Below are positions 18,761-28,373 of a DNA stretch of 64,000 bases, one piece after another. Source of the stretch: Nitrospira sp. CR1.2 (GTDB lineage Bacteria; Nitrospirota; Nitrospiria; Nitrospirales; Nitrospiraceae); NCBI GenBank assembly GCA_014055495.1, contig WIAG01000008.1, positions 1-64,000 of the forward strand, given 5' to 3'. The notes under the pieces are model-generated. The model ran no database searches, was not told the origin of the DNA, and saw only the letters and a program-made list of their open reading frames with translations. The position numbers were made by a program, and so were the translations under genes. Position 1 is the first letter of the stretch. Each line of letters opens with the position of its first letter.

Positions 18761-20131
18761 ATGAGCGTAACCGGTGCCGAGACAAACGGACATGTGGTAA
18801 TCGTCGTGGGCGCAGGCCCTGCCGGAATGGCCCTGGCCAAGAATATGGCGGATGCGGGTCATGAGGTCATCATCCTCAATCGCGACATCAAGTTCGGCGG
18901 GTTGGCCGAATATGGGATCTTCCCCAGCAAACTTAAACTTCGTGGCGGATTGAAGAAGCAATATTGGGACATGCTCGAACAACCCAACGTGCACTACTTC
19001 GGCAACGTCTCCGTCGGACAGGGGAAAGACCTTTCGGTGGAGGACTTGCAGGCATTGGGCGCCAGCGCCATCGCCTTTTCGATCGGAGCGCAGGGCACGA
19101 AAGCCATCGGTGTCGAGGGCGATTCCGCCAGCGGAGTCTTCCACGCGAAAGACGTCGTCTACCACTTTAATCGCCTACCCGGTTTCGGCGACCGTCCGTT
19201 CGACATGGGCAAACATGTCGCGATCATCGGCGTCGGCGACGTGATGGTCGATATCGCCCACTGGTTGATTCGTTATAAGAAAGTCGAACGCGTGACGGCA
19301 ATCGCTCGCCGGGGCCCCGTCGAACGCAAATACAATCCAAAAGAAATTCGGGCCGTCTGCTCGAACATGGATCAGGAAGGCATCGCCAAGGAATTCGCCC
19401 GCATCAAGGATCGCCTTGCCGCCGTCGGTCAAAACGCCGACGAGGTGCTCACGAACCTGACCGCGGAATTCACCAAATGCGAACAAACCGACAGCCCTTC
19501 GAAAATGGGCTTCCGTTTTCTCGCTTCACCCAAGCGAGTGCTGGTCGACAGCAACAACCGCGTGCGGGCGTTGGAGATGGAAGAAAACAAGCTGGAGCCA
19601 AAGGGCGATGATACGGCGGCCGTCGGCCTCAAGCAGTACTACGAATTCCCCGTCGATAGCGTGGTCTTCGCGGTCGGTGACCGGGTCGATGACACCGTAG
19701 GACTGCCGTACAAGAACGGCGTCTATGTCACGAATCCAACCAAGACCGGCAATGATCCGGACGATGCTCTGTTCCAAGCGTATGACGAGAAGTCCGGTCA
19801 GGTGGTCGATGGCGTGTTTCTGGCCGGATGGGCCCGAAAGGCGAGCGAAGGACTTGTCGGAATCGCCAAGCGTGATGGAGACTGGTGTGCGGAGGTGATC
19901 GCGCGGTATCTGGGTACCAAGGGCGGGCAGCCACGAACCGGAGCAGGGGACGTGCTGGCGAAGTTGCAGGCATTGCTGAAGGAACGGAAGAGCAAGCCCG
20001 TTGACCTCGAGGGACTGAAAATCCTGGATGCCGTGGAGAAGGCGCATGCCGGTGCACCGGATGCCATCGGAGAATTCAAGTTCGCCTCGAACGCGGACAT
20101 GTTGGCCCACATCGAACGCGGGCGCGCCTAG
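18761..20131 (+). CDS. FAD-dependent pyridine nucleotide-disulfide-type oxidoreductase (ferredoxin-NADP reductase/GltD-like)
   Basis: 456 residues. The FAD-binding GAGPAG is at 17-22 with FGGLAEYGIFPSKLK following. A second Rossmann motif for NAD(P), AIIGVGDVMVDIAHWL, lies near residue 155, and the C-terminal FAD contact is VFLAGWARKASEG. The arrangement is that of adrenodoxin reductase-like ferredoxin-NADP+ reductases and the flavoprotein half of glutamate synthase. No N-terminal ferredoxin domain and no gltB are present, so a stand-alone reductase feeding or draining low-potential ferredoxin is likely. That would suit reductive-TCA carbon fixation in a Nitrospira-like organism (inference). 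The stop codon lies within the terminator stem. Confidence 0.8.
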   Translation: MSVTGAETNGHVVIVVGAGPAGMALAKNMADAGHEVIILNRDIKFGGLAEYGIFPSKLKLRGGLKKQYWDMLEQPNVHYFGNVSVGQGKDLSVEDLQALGASAIAFSIGAQGTKAIGVEGDSASGVFHAKDVVYHFNRLPGFGDRPFDMGKHVAIIGVGDVMVDIAHWLIRYKKVERVTAIARRGPVERKYNPKEIRAVCSNMDQEGIAKEFARIKDRLAAVGQNADEVLTNLTAEFTKCEQTDSPSKMGFRFLASPKRVLVDSNNRVRALEMEENKLEPKGDDTAAVGLKQYYEFPVDSVVFAVGDRVDDTVGLPYKNGVYVTNPTKTGNDPDDALFQAYDEKSGQVVDGVFLAGWARKASEGLVGIAKRDGDWCAEVIARYLGTKGGQPRTGAGDVLAKLQALLKERKSKPVDLEGLKILDAVEKAHAGAPDAIGEFKFASNADMLAHIERGRA

Positions 20132-20147
20132 CGCGCCCGCCGTTTCT
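20118..20147 (+). terminator. GC-rich terminator hairpin overlapping a stop codon
   Basis: GCGGGCGCGC (20118-20127), CTA loop, GCGCGCCCGC (20131-20140): a perfect 10-bp stem over the TAG stop (20129-20131), followed by the T-rich CGTTTCTTC. It lies directly before the convergent NAD kinase stop. Confidence 0.75.
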
Positions 20148-21008
20148 TCACCCATCTCCCCACTTCAGTTTTTCCCGCAACACTTCGTAGTAGCTGCTCT
20201 CCGGAAACCGAATCAGTCTCGTCAGGTGTTCGGACGCGTGAATCTCGACGGTATCCCCCTGTGACAGTGCCACGCCGACCTGGCCGTCGAGGGTGGCCAT
20301 CGCTCCGTCGTCCTTGCTGGTCAACATCACTTCAATCTGGGCGCTGGCCGGCACGATCAGGGGGCGATGCGTCAAGGTGTGGGGGCACACCGGCGTGAGA
20401 ATCAAGGACGGGACTGCCGGATTGATAATGGGTCCACCGGCGGAAAGCGAATAGGCGGTAGACCCTGTCGGCGTACTCACGATCAACCCGTCACCGCGTA
20501 GATTTGTCACGAACTGCCCTTGGATGGCAATTTTCAGTTCGATCATTCGGGCAAGGGTGCCCTTGCTGACGACCACATCGTTCAGCATGACCCCGCGCGC
20601 CACCGTTTCTCCATGTCGATGGACATGCGTTTTCAGCATCAACCGCTCATCGAGCACAAAATCATTCGCGAAGACCCGCTCAAGGGACGGATACAAATTC
20701 TCCAGGCGCACCTCGGTCAGGAAGCCGAGTCCGCCCATATTCACCCCGAGAATCGGAATTCCACGCTCGCCGGCCAGCCGCGCCGCATTTAACATGGTGC
20801 CGTCGCCGCCCAACACCAGCAGCACATCGGCTTTGCTTGCCAATTGGGTTTTTTGAAAGCCCCCCGGTTCACCGAGCAGGGTGGTCGCGGTCGTGTCCAA
20901 CAGCACATCGATGTTCCGGGAACGCAGCCAGCTGACCACAGCCTGGACGGTCGCCTTCACTTCCGGAAATTTTGGTTTTGTCAGGATGCCGATGCTTTTA
21001 CTTTTCAT
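20148..21008 (-). CDS. nadK: NAD kinase
   Basis: 286 residues. GGDG at 67-70 (LVLGGDGTMLNAAR), the GVNMGGLGFLTEV loop, the NE/D-like motif LNDVVVSKG, and the hallmark STPTGSTAYSLSAGGPI. It phosphorylates NAD to NADP using ATP, in the cytoplasm, and is the only route to NADP. Full length for the family (about 290). It has its own near-consensus promoter and about 45 nt of leader. It is convergent with the flavoprotein gene, with 16 bp between stops. Confidence 0.96.
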   Translation of the reverse strand: MKSKSIGILTKPKFPEVKATVQAVVSWLRSRNIDVLLDTTATTLLGEPGGFQKTQLASKADVLLVLGGDGTMLNAARLAGERGIPILGVNMGGLGFLTEVRLENLYPSLERVFANDFVLDERLMLKTHVHRHGETVARGVMLNDVVVSKGTLARMIELKIAIQGQFVTNLRGDGLIVSTPTGSTAYSLSAGGPIINPAVPSLILTPVCPHTLTHRPLIVPASAQIEVMLTSKDDGAMATLDGQVGVALSQGDTVEIHASEHLTRLIRFPESSYYEVLREKLKWGDG

Positions 21009-21057
21009 GCGTGAGACCAGGAGACACCGAGGTGAGGAGCCGGTTGAAAGGTGCGGG

Positions 21058-21087
21058 ATTGTATCGAGATGATTCTTTGACTGTCAA
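21058..21087 (-). promoter_or_regulatory. Sigma-70 promoter of nadK
   Basis: On the minus strand: TTGACA (21087-21082), 18-bp spacer, TACAAT (21063-21058). Transcription should start near 21051, about 43 nt before the nadK ATG. The -35 sits in a small palindrome, TTTGAC-T-GTCAAA (21076-21088). Confidence 0.8.
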
Positions 21088-21176
21088 ACACGGACGCGGT
21101 GATGACGCCTTTTTCACAATCACCTGCGCGTGCGATTCGACAGTCGTAGTGCGCCTTTCGCGATTCGCTCAATACC

Positions 21177-21205
21177 TTGACACCCCATATTGCGGTAGTT
21201 AGAAT
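21177..21205 (+). promoter_or_regulatory. Sigma-70 promoter of clpC
   Basis: TTGACA (21177-21182), exactly 17 bp, TAGAAT (21200-21205). The predicted start near 21212 leaves an 84-nt leader. No CtsR heptad operator or CIRCE inverted repeat is recognisable around it. Confidence 0.85.
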
Positions 21206-21295
21206 CACAACATTACGAGTATGTGAGTGTTGAATCTGCATCACATCACTCAGCTAAGGCTTCTCATACAGACCCCATCACCATAAGGAGGCGGG

Positions 21296-23725
21296 ATGTT
21301 CGAACGGTTCACGGACAAGGGTCGCAAGATCATCATCCTGGCACGTGAAGAAGCCGAGCGCCATCAGAACGATTACCTGGGCACTGAGCACCTGGTGTTG
21401 GCCATCCTTCGCGAGACGGATGGGATTGCGCTGATGATTCTCAAGAAAATGGGGCTCTCCACCGAACAGATCCGGCTCGAGATCGAGCGGAACCTGCCCG
21501 GCGGGGGAACCACCATGACCTTCGGCGAAATTCCCTTCAGCCCGAGGGTCAAGAAAGTCATCGAGTACGGCGTGGAAGAAGCCCGGTTGCTTGGGCACAA
21601 TCATATCGGTAGTGAACATCTCCTGCTGGGCCTCCTGCGCGAAGAGGAAGGCATCGGCGGAAAAATCCTCAGAAGTCTGGGCGCCAACCTGCTGACCGCC
21701 CGGCAGTTGACGGTCACCTTCCTCCGAAAGTCGGCCCCTCGTGAACGGGACCGCAAGAGCAACACCCCGGCGCTCGACGAATTCGGGCGTGACCTGACCC
21801 AACTTGCCCAGGAGGGGCAGTTGGATCCCGTCATCGGGCGTGCGGATGAAATCGAGCGTGTGCTGCAGATCCTGAGCCGCCGATCGAAGAACAACCCCGT
21901 GCTCATCGGGGAGTCCGGCGTCGGCAAAACCGCCATCGTCGAAGGCTTGGCGCAACGGATCATCGCATCTGAAGTACCGGACAACCTGTTGTCACGCCGC
22001 GTCATCGCGCTCGACCTTGGCTCGCTCGTGGCCGGCACGAAGTACCGCGGCCAGTTTGAAGAACGTCTCAAGGTGGTGATGAAGGAGATCGTGCAGGCGG
22101 GCAATATCATTATTTTCATCGACGAATTGCACACGCTGGTCGGTGCAGGTGCCGCTGAAGGCTCAATCGATGCCTCCAACATGCTCAAGCCGGCGCTCTC
22201 GCGCGGGGAAATCCAGTGCATCGGGGCGACGACGCTCGACGAATACCGCAAACACATTGAGAAGGACGGCGCGCTCAAACGGCGTTTTCAGCCGATTCAT
22301 GTCCAACCGCCGAGCACCGATGAGACCGTCCGAATCATCCAGGGCCTGCGCGATCGGTATGAAGAACACCATGGCGTGGAAATTACGGAAGATGCCATCG
22401 TGGAAGCGGTCAAATTGGCGGATCGATACATCACCGACCGGTTCCTGCCGGATAAGGCCATCGATTTGATCGATGAAACCGGTTCGCGCGCCAAGCTGCA
22501 GACCTATGCGCTACCGTCGGAACTCAAGGCGCTGGAGCAGGAACTGAAGAAAATCTCCCGAGAAAAGGAGTTGGCCATCTCGATGCAAAACTTCGAGGAA
22601 GCCGTCCGGCACCGGGAAGAAGAAGAGCGCTTGAGAAAATTGCTCGATGAGTCCAAGCGGGAATGGAAAAAGAACCAGGAAAAACACAAGCCGACCATCG
22701 GCAAGGAAGAAGTCGCGTATGTCGTGTCCAAAATGACCGGCATTCCGCTCTTCAAATTGGAAGAGGAAGAGTCCAACAAATTGCTTCGCATGGAGGAATT
22801 CCTCCACAAGCGGGTCATTGGGCAAAATGAAGCCATTTCGGCGGTGGCCCGCGCGATCCGTCGGTCACGGGCCGGCCTCAAGGAAGCGAAGAAACCCATC
22901 GGGTCGTTCATTTTCCTCGGCCCGACCGGTGTCGGCAAAACGGAGTTGGCCCGCACCCTGGCTGAATTCCTCTTTAACAGTGAAGATGCACTGATTCGCA
23001 TCGACATGTCGGAATACCAGGAGAAGTTCACCAGCTCACGGCTCTTTGGAGCACCTCCGGGATACGTGGGTTACGAGGAAGGCGGGCAGCTGACCGAAAA
23101 GGTTCGCCGCCGCCCATACTCCGTGGTGCTGTTCGACGAAATCGAAAAAGCCCATCCGGATGTGTTCAACGTGCTCCTCCAAGTCCTGGACGATGGTGTG
23201 CTCACGGACAGCCTGGGGAGGAAGGTCGATTTCAAGAACACGGTCGTCATCATGACGTCTAACATCGGAACCAAACTGATCCAGAAGGGTGTCTCGCTCG
23301 GATTCCAGAATGATGAAAAGAGCGGGCAGGAAGGACGCAGGAAGGATGAAGTGATGGGCGAGCTGCGCCGATCCTTCAGCCCGGAATTCCTGAACCGGAT
23401 CGACGAAATCGTCGTGTTCCACCCGTTGGAAAAGGATCACTTGATCCACATCCTGGATATTCTGCTGCGGGAGTTGAATCTCCGCCTCATCGACAAAAGT
23501 GTCAGCATCGAGGTGGACGACGAGGTCAAGCAGTGGCTCATCAAGGAAGGGTACGAGCCGCTGTATGGTGCGCGGCCGATGCGTCGCATCATCCAGCGAG
23601 CCATCGGCGACCCATTGTCCGAAGAACTCATCAAGGGTCGTTTCAAGGACAACCGGAAGATTAAGGTCGTCTTGCGAGACGGCGCACCGGCGTTTATCGA
23701 ACAGGAGGCCATGGCGGGCGTCTAG
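21296..23725 (+). CDS. clpC: ATP-dependent Clp protease ATP-binding subunit ClpC
   Basis: 809 residues. An N-terminal double Clp repeat (1-145) precedes AAA-1 with Walker A GESGVGKT at 205-212. A middle UVR-type coiled region ([17 protein letters not shown]) near 430 marks ClpC rather than ClpA, and AAA-2 has GPTGVGKT at 542-549. The loop after IMTSNIG contains SLGF, the likely ClpP-docking tripeptide. It unfolds substrates and feeds them to ClpP, usually with adaptor McsB or MecA; none is nearby. AGGAGG precedes the ATG. Strong promoter and terminator make it a single-gene unit. Confidence 0.96.
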   Translation: MFERFTDKGRKIIILAREEAERHQNDYLGTEHLVLAILRETDGIALMILKKMGLSTEQIRLEIERNLPGGGTTMTFGEIPFSPRVKKVIEYGVEEARLLGHNHIGSEHLLLGLLREEEGIGGKILRSLGANLLTARQLTVTFLRKSAPRERDRKSNTPALDEFGRDLTQLAQEGQLDPVIGRADEIERVLQILSRRSKNNPVLIGESGVGKTAIVEGLAQRIIASEVPDNLLSRRVIALDLGSLVAGTKYRGQFEERLKVVMKEIVQAGNIIIFIDELHTLVGAGAAEGSIDASNMLKPALSRGEIQCIGATTLDEYRKHIEKDGALKRRFQPIHVQPPSTDETVRIIQGLRDRYEEHHGVEITEDAIVEAVKLADRYITDRFLPDKAIDLIDETGSRAKLQTYALPSELKALEQELKKISREKELAISMQNFEEAVRHREEEERLRKLLDESKREWKKNQEKHKPTIGKEEVAYVVSKMTGIPLFKLEEEESNKLLRMEEFLHKRVIGQNEAISAVARAIRRSRAGLKEAKKPIGSFIFLGPTGVGKTELARTLAEFLFNSEDALIRIDMSEYQEKFTSSRLFGAPPGYVGYEEGGQLTEKVRRRPYSVVLFDEIEKAHPDVFNVLLQVLDDGVLTDSLGRKVDFKNTVVIMTSNIGTKLIQKGVSLGFQNDEKSGQEGRRKDEVMGELRRSFSPEFLNRIDEIVVFHPLEKDHLIHILDILLRELNLRLIDKSVSIEVDDEVKQWLIKEGYEPLYGARPMRRIIQRAIGDPLSEELIKGRFKDNRKIKVVLRDGAPAFIEQEAMAGV

Positions 23726-23785
23726 CTCCACGGCCATCCATCAGGGTAGGATCAACGCGTACTTGAGATCCTGTAGTACTACCGG

Positions 23786-23829
23786 CAACCCCCGCGGTCC
23801 TCAATCGGATCCGGGGGTTGTCGTTTTTT
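23786..23829 (+). terminator. Rho-independent terminator of clpC
   Basis: CAACCCCCG (23786-23794) pairs with CGGGGGTTG (23812-23820) across a 17-nt loop; T6 follows at 23824-23829. Confidence 0.85.
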
Positions 23830-23971
23830 CGACGCGCAGTCCGTTGGTGGTAGGATGTCGGCTCATCCTGTCTCAACTCCCACCCAGGGCTCGTGTGACT
23901 CGAACGCTCTTGTTCATCCCGCATAGGGACGTGCCGCCGACCGCACGAACGGTCTGGCACCTGTCTCCAGT

Positions 23972-25057
23972 ATGACCACCCCCCGCGCAACCACCGTCCT
24001 CGGTCCCATCCTGGGCATTGAGACCTCCTGCGATGAAACGGCTGCAGCCGTGCTCGATGGTACCGGGCGTGTCTTGGCCAATGTCATTTCCTCACAACAG
24101 GCGGTGCATGAACGATTCGGCGGGGTCGTGCCGGAGCTGGCGTCGCGCGCGCATATTCAAAATGTGGATCCTGTCGTTCGCCTCGCCCTGGAGGACGCAG
24201 GACTCGGATGGCAGGACCTCAAGACCATCGCTGTGACCCAAGGGCCAGGTCTAGCCGGTGCCCTTTTGGTCGGACTGAGTTACGCGAAGTCCCTCGCCTA
24301 TGCGCTGGGAATTCCGTTGGTCGGCGTCAGTCACCTGGAAGGCCATATCGCTTCAGCCTGGATCGATCGCCCGACGTTTCCTCGAACCTGCGTGGTGTTG
24401 ATCGCCTCAGGCGGCCATACCCATCTGTTTCATGCGGACGATGCCGGAGGTTTCCGGCTCATGGGACGTACGATCGACGACGCCGCCGGAGAAGCGTTCG
24501 ACAAAGGCGCGCAGATGCTGGGCCTGGGCTATCCCGGCGGGCCTCTGATCGACGCCGCCGCTCGCAAGGGCCGCTCGACGGCAGTACGATTCCCTCGCTC
24601 TCGTGTGAGGACCGGAGAGTTGGATTTCAGCTTCAGCGGTCTGAAAACCGCGTTGCTCTATCACATCCAAAATATGACCCCAACGGCAATCACCGAACAA
24701 CAGGCTGACCTGGCAGCTGCATATCAGGAGGCCATTGTAGACGTCTTGGTGAGGCAGTCGTTTGCTGCGGTCGAGCGGGCAGGAGTGTCCGCTCTCGCGG
24801 TCGTCGGAGGGGTGTCCGCAAATTCCCGACTGCGAACTAAATTGACGGAGCGGGCCGCCAAAGAGGGGATAGAGTTGGGGCTCCCGGCCCTCTCCTATTG
24901 CACCGACAATGCGGCGATGATCGCCGCCGCAGGACAACGGGCACTGCTCCTCGGCCAGGTGACGGCTCTGGACTGCGAAGCCCTGCCGGATTGCGCGTTG
25001 CCGTCCGCCGCACGTAGCGGAACCAACAATCGAAGGCGACACGCCCCACGCACCTAG
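23972..25057 (+). CDS. tsaD: tRNA N6-adenosine threonylcarbamoyltransferase
   Basis: 361 residues, ASKHA fold. ETSCDETAAAV near the start, the metal-binding HLEGH (His121, His125), ASGGHTHLF, GEAFDKGAQMLGLGYPGGP and the C-terminal VVGGVSANSRLR. With TsaB/E and TsaC it makes t6A37 in ANN-decoding tRNAs, in the cytoplasm. It is followed closely by hflX, suggesting co-transcription. The C-terminal about 25 residues (SGTNNRRRHAPRT) are a basic extension of doubtful function. Confidence 0.96.
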   Translation: MTTPRATTVLGPILGIETSCDETAAAVLDGTGRVLANVISSQQAVHERFGGVVPELASRAHIQNVDPVVRLALEDAGLGWQDLKTIAVTQGPGLAGALLVGLSYAKSLAYALGIPLVGVSHLEGHIASAWIDRPTFPRTCVVLIASGGHTHLFHADDAGGFRLMGRTIDDAAGEAFDKGAQMLGLGYPGGPLIDAAARKGRSTAVRFPRSRVRTGELDFSFSGLKTALLYHIQNMTPTAITEQQADLAAAYQEAIVDVLVRQSFAAVERAGVSALAVVGGVSANSRLRTKLTERAAKEGIELGLPALSYCTDNAAMIAAAGQRALLLGQVTALDCEALPDCALPSAARSGTNNRRRHAPRT

Positions 25058-25121
25058 GAGTCGTACCATCGCGACCATTCACGGACAAATCAGCGGCCTG
25101 AAAGCCAGTCACCTTGCGGCC

Positions 25122-26762
25122 TTGGAGCGGTTGTACCGTCGACGCATTCCGGCCTCCGTCGTGATCACGCCGGAACTGGCGCGCACCGCGAGCCAGCTCT
25201 CGCGCGAGATGCGCCGTCCGATCGGACTGCTCATCACGCGCCGCGGAATCGTCGAACAGGTATTGGTCGGCCAGGGGTGCGCCCCCACCTTCGAGTCGTT
25301 AGCAAAATTCAGGGTCGGCGCACATTCCCTGCGAGGACTCCGGCTGATCCGCACCCATCTGCACGACGAGCCGCTCAGCCAGGAAGACGTCACCCACCTC
25401 GCGATGCTGCGCCTGGATTTGATCGGCGTGCTCGGCGTCACCCAGACAGGAGAACCCAGCCTGCTGCATTTGGCCCATCTGCTGCCGCCTAACCCGGAAA
25501 GCGAGGTCTGCCGTCTGCTCAAACCGGTCCCATTCCACGAACTCGACCTCCAGTTGGATACGTTTCTGCATGCACTCGAAAGCGACCTCCAGCGTTCAGC
25601 GACTCACCATACGGTTTCCGCCGGCACGGAATCCGCGATTCTGGTGAGCGCGTCACCCCGCAGTCGCGCCGAGCAGGAGGAGCACCTGGAAGAACTCAGG
25701 GAGTTGGCCGAGTCGGCCGGCGTTCGCATCCTCGACCGTGTCGTCCAGCGCACCCAGGAGGGCTACGAACGGTACGTGCTCGGTAAAGGGAAGTTGAAAG
25801 AGCTGGTGATGCGCGCGCTCCAAAAGGGCGCCGACCTGATCATTTTCGATCAGGATCTTGCCCCCGCACAGGCTCGCGCGATCTCCGAGGTGACGGATAT
25901 CAAAGTCATCGATCGGACCCAGCTCATTCTGGATATTTTTGCCCGCCGCGCTCACACGCGGGAGGGAAAGGTACAGGTCGAGTTGGCCCAGCTTCGTTAC
26001 CTGCTCCCGCGGCTCCTGGGGCACGGCACCTCGCTGTCACGTCTGGGAGGGGGCATCGGCTCCCGAGGACCGGGGGAAACAAAACTGGAAACCGATCGCC
26101 GCCGCATCCGCGATCGCATTGCGCACCTGGAGCGGGACATTGCGAATGTCGCCCGCCATCAGGATCAGCGTCGAGCGAGGCGTATCCGGCAGGGGCTGCC
26201 TATTCTCTCCATCGTCGGCTATACGAACGCCGGAAAATCCACGCTGCTCAATACCCTGACCCTCAGCGAAATCCCCGCGCAGGACCGGCTGTTTGAAACA
26301 CTCGACACCACCAGCCGCCGCCTGCGTTTTCCCCACGACCGGGAAGTCATCGTCACCGATACCGTCGGGTTTATTCGGGACCTGCCCAAGGACTTGGTCG
26401 GCGCCTTTCGCACGACTCTGGAGGAACTCCGTGATGCCGACCTGCTGCTCCATGTCGTGGATGCCTCCGCCGCCGATATCGATCAGCAGATCAAGGCGGT
26501 CGACGGTATCCTTCAATCGCTGAACATGGACACCATTCCTCGCGTGATGGTTTTCAATAAGTGCGACCGTCTTTCCCCCCAGGAAACTCACGCGCTCTGT
26601 GAGCGTTATCATGCCATCGGCGTCTCGGCCTTGGATCGAGAAAGTCTGCGCCCGCTGATGGCTCGCCTTGATACCCTCCTCCCTGCGGGGCCTTCCCCCT
26701 CGGCGCCTGCGGAGCATCCAGGCTTGCCGCCGCAGGATCTGGCACTTGCATCTCGCTCGTGA
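25122..26762 (+). CDS. hflX: Ribosome-associated GTPase HflX (start uncertain; probably 25068)
   Basis: 546 residues from the first canonical in-frame start (TTG). Order: N-terminal extension of the long HflX type, the HflX nucleotide-binding domain (VQRTQEGYERYVLGKGKLKE), glycine-rich linker SRLGGGIGSRGPGETKLE, then the G domain with GYTNAGKST, DTVGFIRDLP and NKCD. HflX splits stalled or hibernating 70S ribosomes. Homologues, as I recall them, begin about 18 residues earlier, and the frame upstream reads ATIHGQISGLKASHL. At the expected position the codon is ATC (25068), seven bases after GGAG, 10 nt past the tsaD stop. No canonical start lies between it and 25122. Confidence 0.93.
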   Translation: MERLYRRRIPASVVITPELARTASQLSREMRRPIGLLITRRGIVEQVLVGQGCAPTFESLAKFRVGAHSLRGLRLIRTHLHDEPLSQEDVTHLAMLRLDLIGVLGVTQTGEPSLLHLAHLLPPNPESEVCRLLKPVPFHELDLQLDTFLHALESDLQRSATHHTVSAGTESAILVSASPRSRAEQEEHLEELRELAESAGVRILDRVVQRTQEGYERYVLGKGKLKELVMRALQKGADLIIFDQDLAPAQARAISEVTDIKVIDRTQLILDIFARRAHTREGKVQVELAQLRYLLPRLLGHGTSLSRLGGGIGSRGPGETKLETDRRRIRDRIAHLERDIANVARHQDQRRARRIRQGLPILSIVGYTNAGKSTLLNTLTLSEIPAQDRLFETLDTTSRRLRFPHDREVIVTDTVGFIRDLPKDLVGAFRTTLEELRDADLLLHVVDASAADIDQQIKAVDGILQSLNMDTIPRVMVFNKCDRLSPQETHALCERYHAIGVSALDRESLRPLMARLDTLLPAGPSPSAPAEHPGLPPQDLALASRS

Positions 26763-26796
26763 CCACTGCACAATTGGCCCCCATGACCAAGGCATC

Positions 26797-27468
26797 ATGA
26801 CATCCTCCCCGACACCGACATCTTCCGCCTCCGCGGAACGCCGCCGTCTCCAGCGAATACTCACCACGTTACGAGAAACCGCACCCGCCATAAAGGTGGA
26901 GTTGGACCACCGAACCCCCTGGGAACTGCTGGTGGCGACAATTCTGTCGGCCCAATGCACCGATCAGCGTGTCAACCAGGTCACTCCGAATCTATTCCGC
27001 CGATATCATCGCCCGCGCGACTATGCTGAGGCTGACCCGGCCGAGCTGGAAGCCCTGATTCGCCCGACCGGCTTCTTCAAGACCAAAGCTAAACATCTGA
27101 TGCAGTGCGCAAAGGTGGTCACCGAGCAATTTCACGGCGAGGTGCCGGATACAATGGATGCCCTGACAACCCTGCCGGGAGTCGGACGCAAAACGGCGAA
27201 TGTGCTCCTGGGTAATGTGTTCGACAAGCCGGCTGTCGTGGTCGACACCCATGTCAAACGTGTCTCCGGACGCCTGCACTTGACCCGCCATACGGATCCG
27301 GAGAAGGTTGAAGCCGACCTGCAATCGTTGTTGCCCACGCGCCAGTGGACGGAAGGATCACAACGGCTCCTTCTACACGGCCGGTACGTGTGCCTCGCGC
27401 GCGCACCGAAATGCCGACACTGTGCCATCGCTTCAGACTGCCGTTGGGAGGGGAAAGCCGTACGATGA
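26797..27468 (+). CDS. nth: Endonuclease III
   Basis: 223 residues. The helix-hairpin-helix LPGVGRKTANVLL has the catalytic Lys, and VVVDTHVKRVSGR the catalytic Asp. A [4Fe-4S] loop of the form C-x6-C-x2-C-x5-C (CLARAPKCRHC...C) closes the protein. It is a bifunctional DNA glycosylase/AP lyase removing oxidised pyrimidines. An ATG at 26797 avoids a long overlap with hflX. Its TGA overlaps the yicC ATG (ATGA), indicating coupling. Confidence 0.95.
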   Translation: MTSSPTPTSSASAERRRLQRILTTLRETAPAIKVELDHRTPWELLVATILSAQCTDQRVNQVTPNLFRRYHRPRDYAEADPAELEALIRPTGFFKTKAKHLMQCAKVVTEQFHGEVPDTMDALTTLPGVGRKTANVLLGNVFDKPAVVVDTHVKRVSGRLHLTRHTDPEKVEADLQSLLPTRQWTEGSQRLLLHGRYVCLARAPKCRHCAIASDCRWEGKAVR

Positions 27469-28343
27469 TCCGAAGCATGACGGGATACGGGAAAAGGGAC
27501 GTCATCACGCAGAACGCGGGCGTCACCGTAGAAATCCGTTCAGTCAATCACCGGTTCCTGGAAGTAGCCGTGCGAGTACCTCGCTCCCTCGCACCACTGG
27601 AGGACCAGATTCGCAAGACCGTGCAGCAACGCTGCCTGCGAGGTCGGGTCGATGTGTCGGTCTCCGTCCATGCCGCCGGCGGCAGCCTCAAAACCGTCCA
27701 AATCGATCAGGCTCTCGCCAAGCAATATCAGACGGCACTCAAAAAACTGCAAAAAAGTCTGGGGCTGAAAGGTACCGTGGACATTTCCCTGTTGGCCGGA
27801 TTTCGGGACATCGTCTCGATTTCCGATGAACCGGTGGACACCGAACAAGTGGGCAAAACGGTCCTGCGAGCCCTCGGTGGCGCCTTGACGGATCTGGAAA
27901 AGATGCGCCGGCGGGAGGGGGACGCACTGGTGAAGGATCTGAATGCGCACCTGGACGAAATCCGCCGCGCCAAGTCCGTCGTGGCACAAAAGGCTCCGGA
28001 CCTGGCCACGAGCGCATTCGGTCGCATGAAAGGACGCATTGAAGCCCTCCTGCAGACCGAACTTCCGGACCCTGCCAGACTCCAGCAGGAGCTCGCCCTC
28101 TATGCCGACCGGTCGGACATCTCGGAAGAATTGGTCAGACTCGAGTCACATATGCTACAGTTCGACCAGACGCTCCACAGCAAAGAGTCCGTAGGGAAGA
28201 CGTTGGAGTTTCTGCTCCAAGAAATGGGGCGAGAAGTGAACACGATCGGCTCGAAAGCCAATGACGCCGACATTGCCGCGCTGGTCGTCCGCATGAAGGC
28301 CGAGCTGGAAAAATTGCGAGAACAAGTTCAAAATGTTGAATAA
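27465..28343 (+). CDS. yicC: YicC/YloC-family endoribonuclease
   Basis: 292 residues. The family's invariant start IRSMTGYGKR, then VEIRSVNHRFLEV. The C-terminal YicC domain has ADRSDISEELVRLESHMLQF and the near-terminal GREVNTIGSKAND motif. The family has been reported to be endoribonucleolytic and affects sRNA levels in E. coli. The gene order yicC-gmk-rpoZ-coaBC is widely conserved; the small remA-like gene often found between yicC and gmk is absent here. Translation is coupled to nth by an ATGA overlap. Confidence 0.95.
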   Translation: MIRSMTGYGKRDVITQNAGVTVEIRSVNHRFLEVAVRVPRSLAPLEDQIRKTVQQRCLRGRVDVSVSVHAAGGSLKTVQIDQALAKQYQTALKKLQKSLGLKGTVDISLLAGFRDIVSISDEPVDTEQVGKTVLRALGGALTDLEKMRRREGDALVKDLNAHLDEIRRAKSVVAQKAPDLATSAFGRMKGRIEALLQTELPDPARLQQELALYADRSDISEELVRLESHMLQFDQTLHSKESVGKTLEFLLQEMGREVNTIGSKANDADIAALVVRMKAELEKLREQVQNVE

Positions 28344-28373
28344 TGCTGGTCCCGCCGACGGCAGCACGACTCT

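Noticed and set aside
21071-21090. Palindrome TTTGACTGTCAAA as a repressor operator
   Set aside because: It is largely explained by the -35 of the nadK promoter; no second half-site or known motif.
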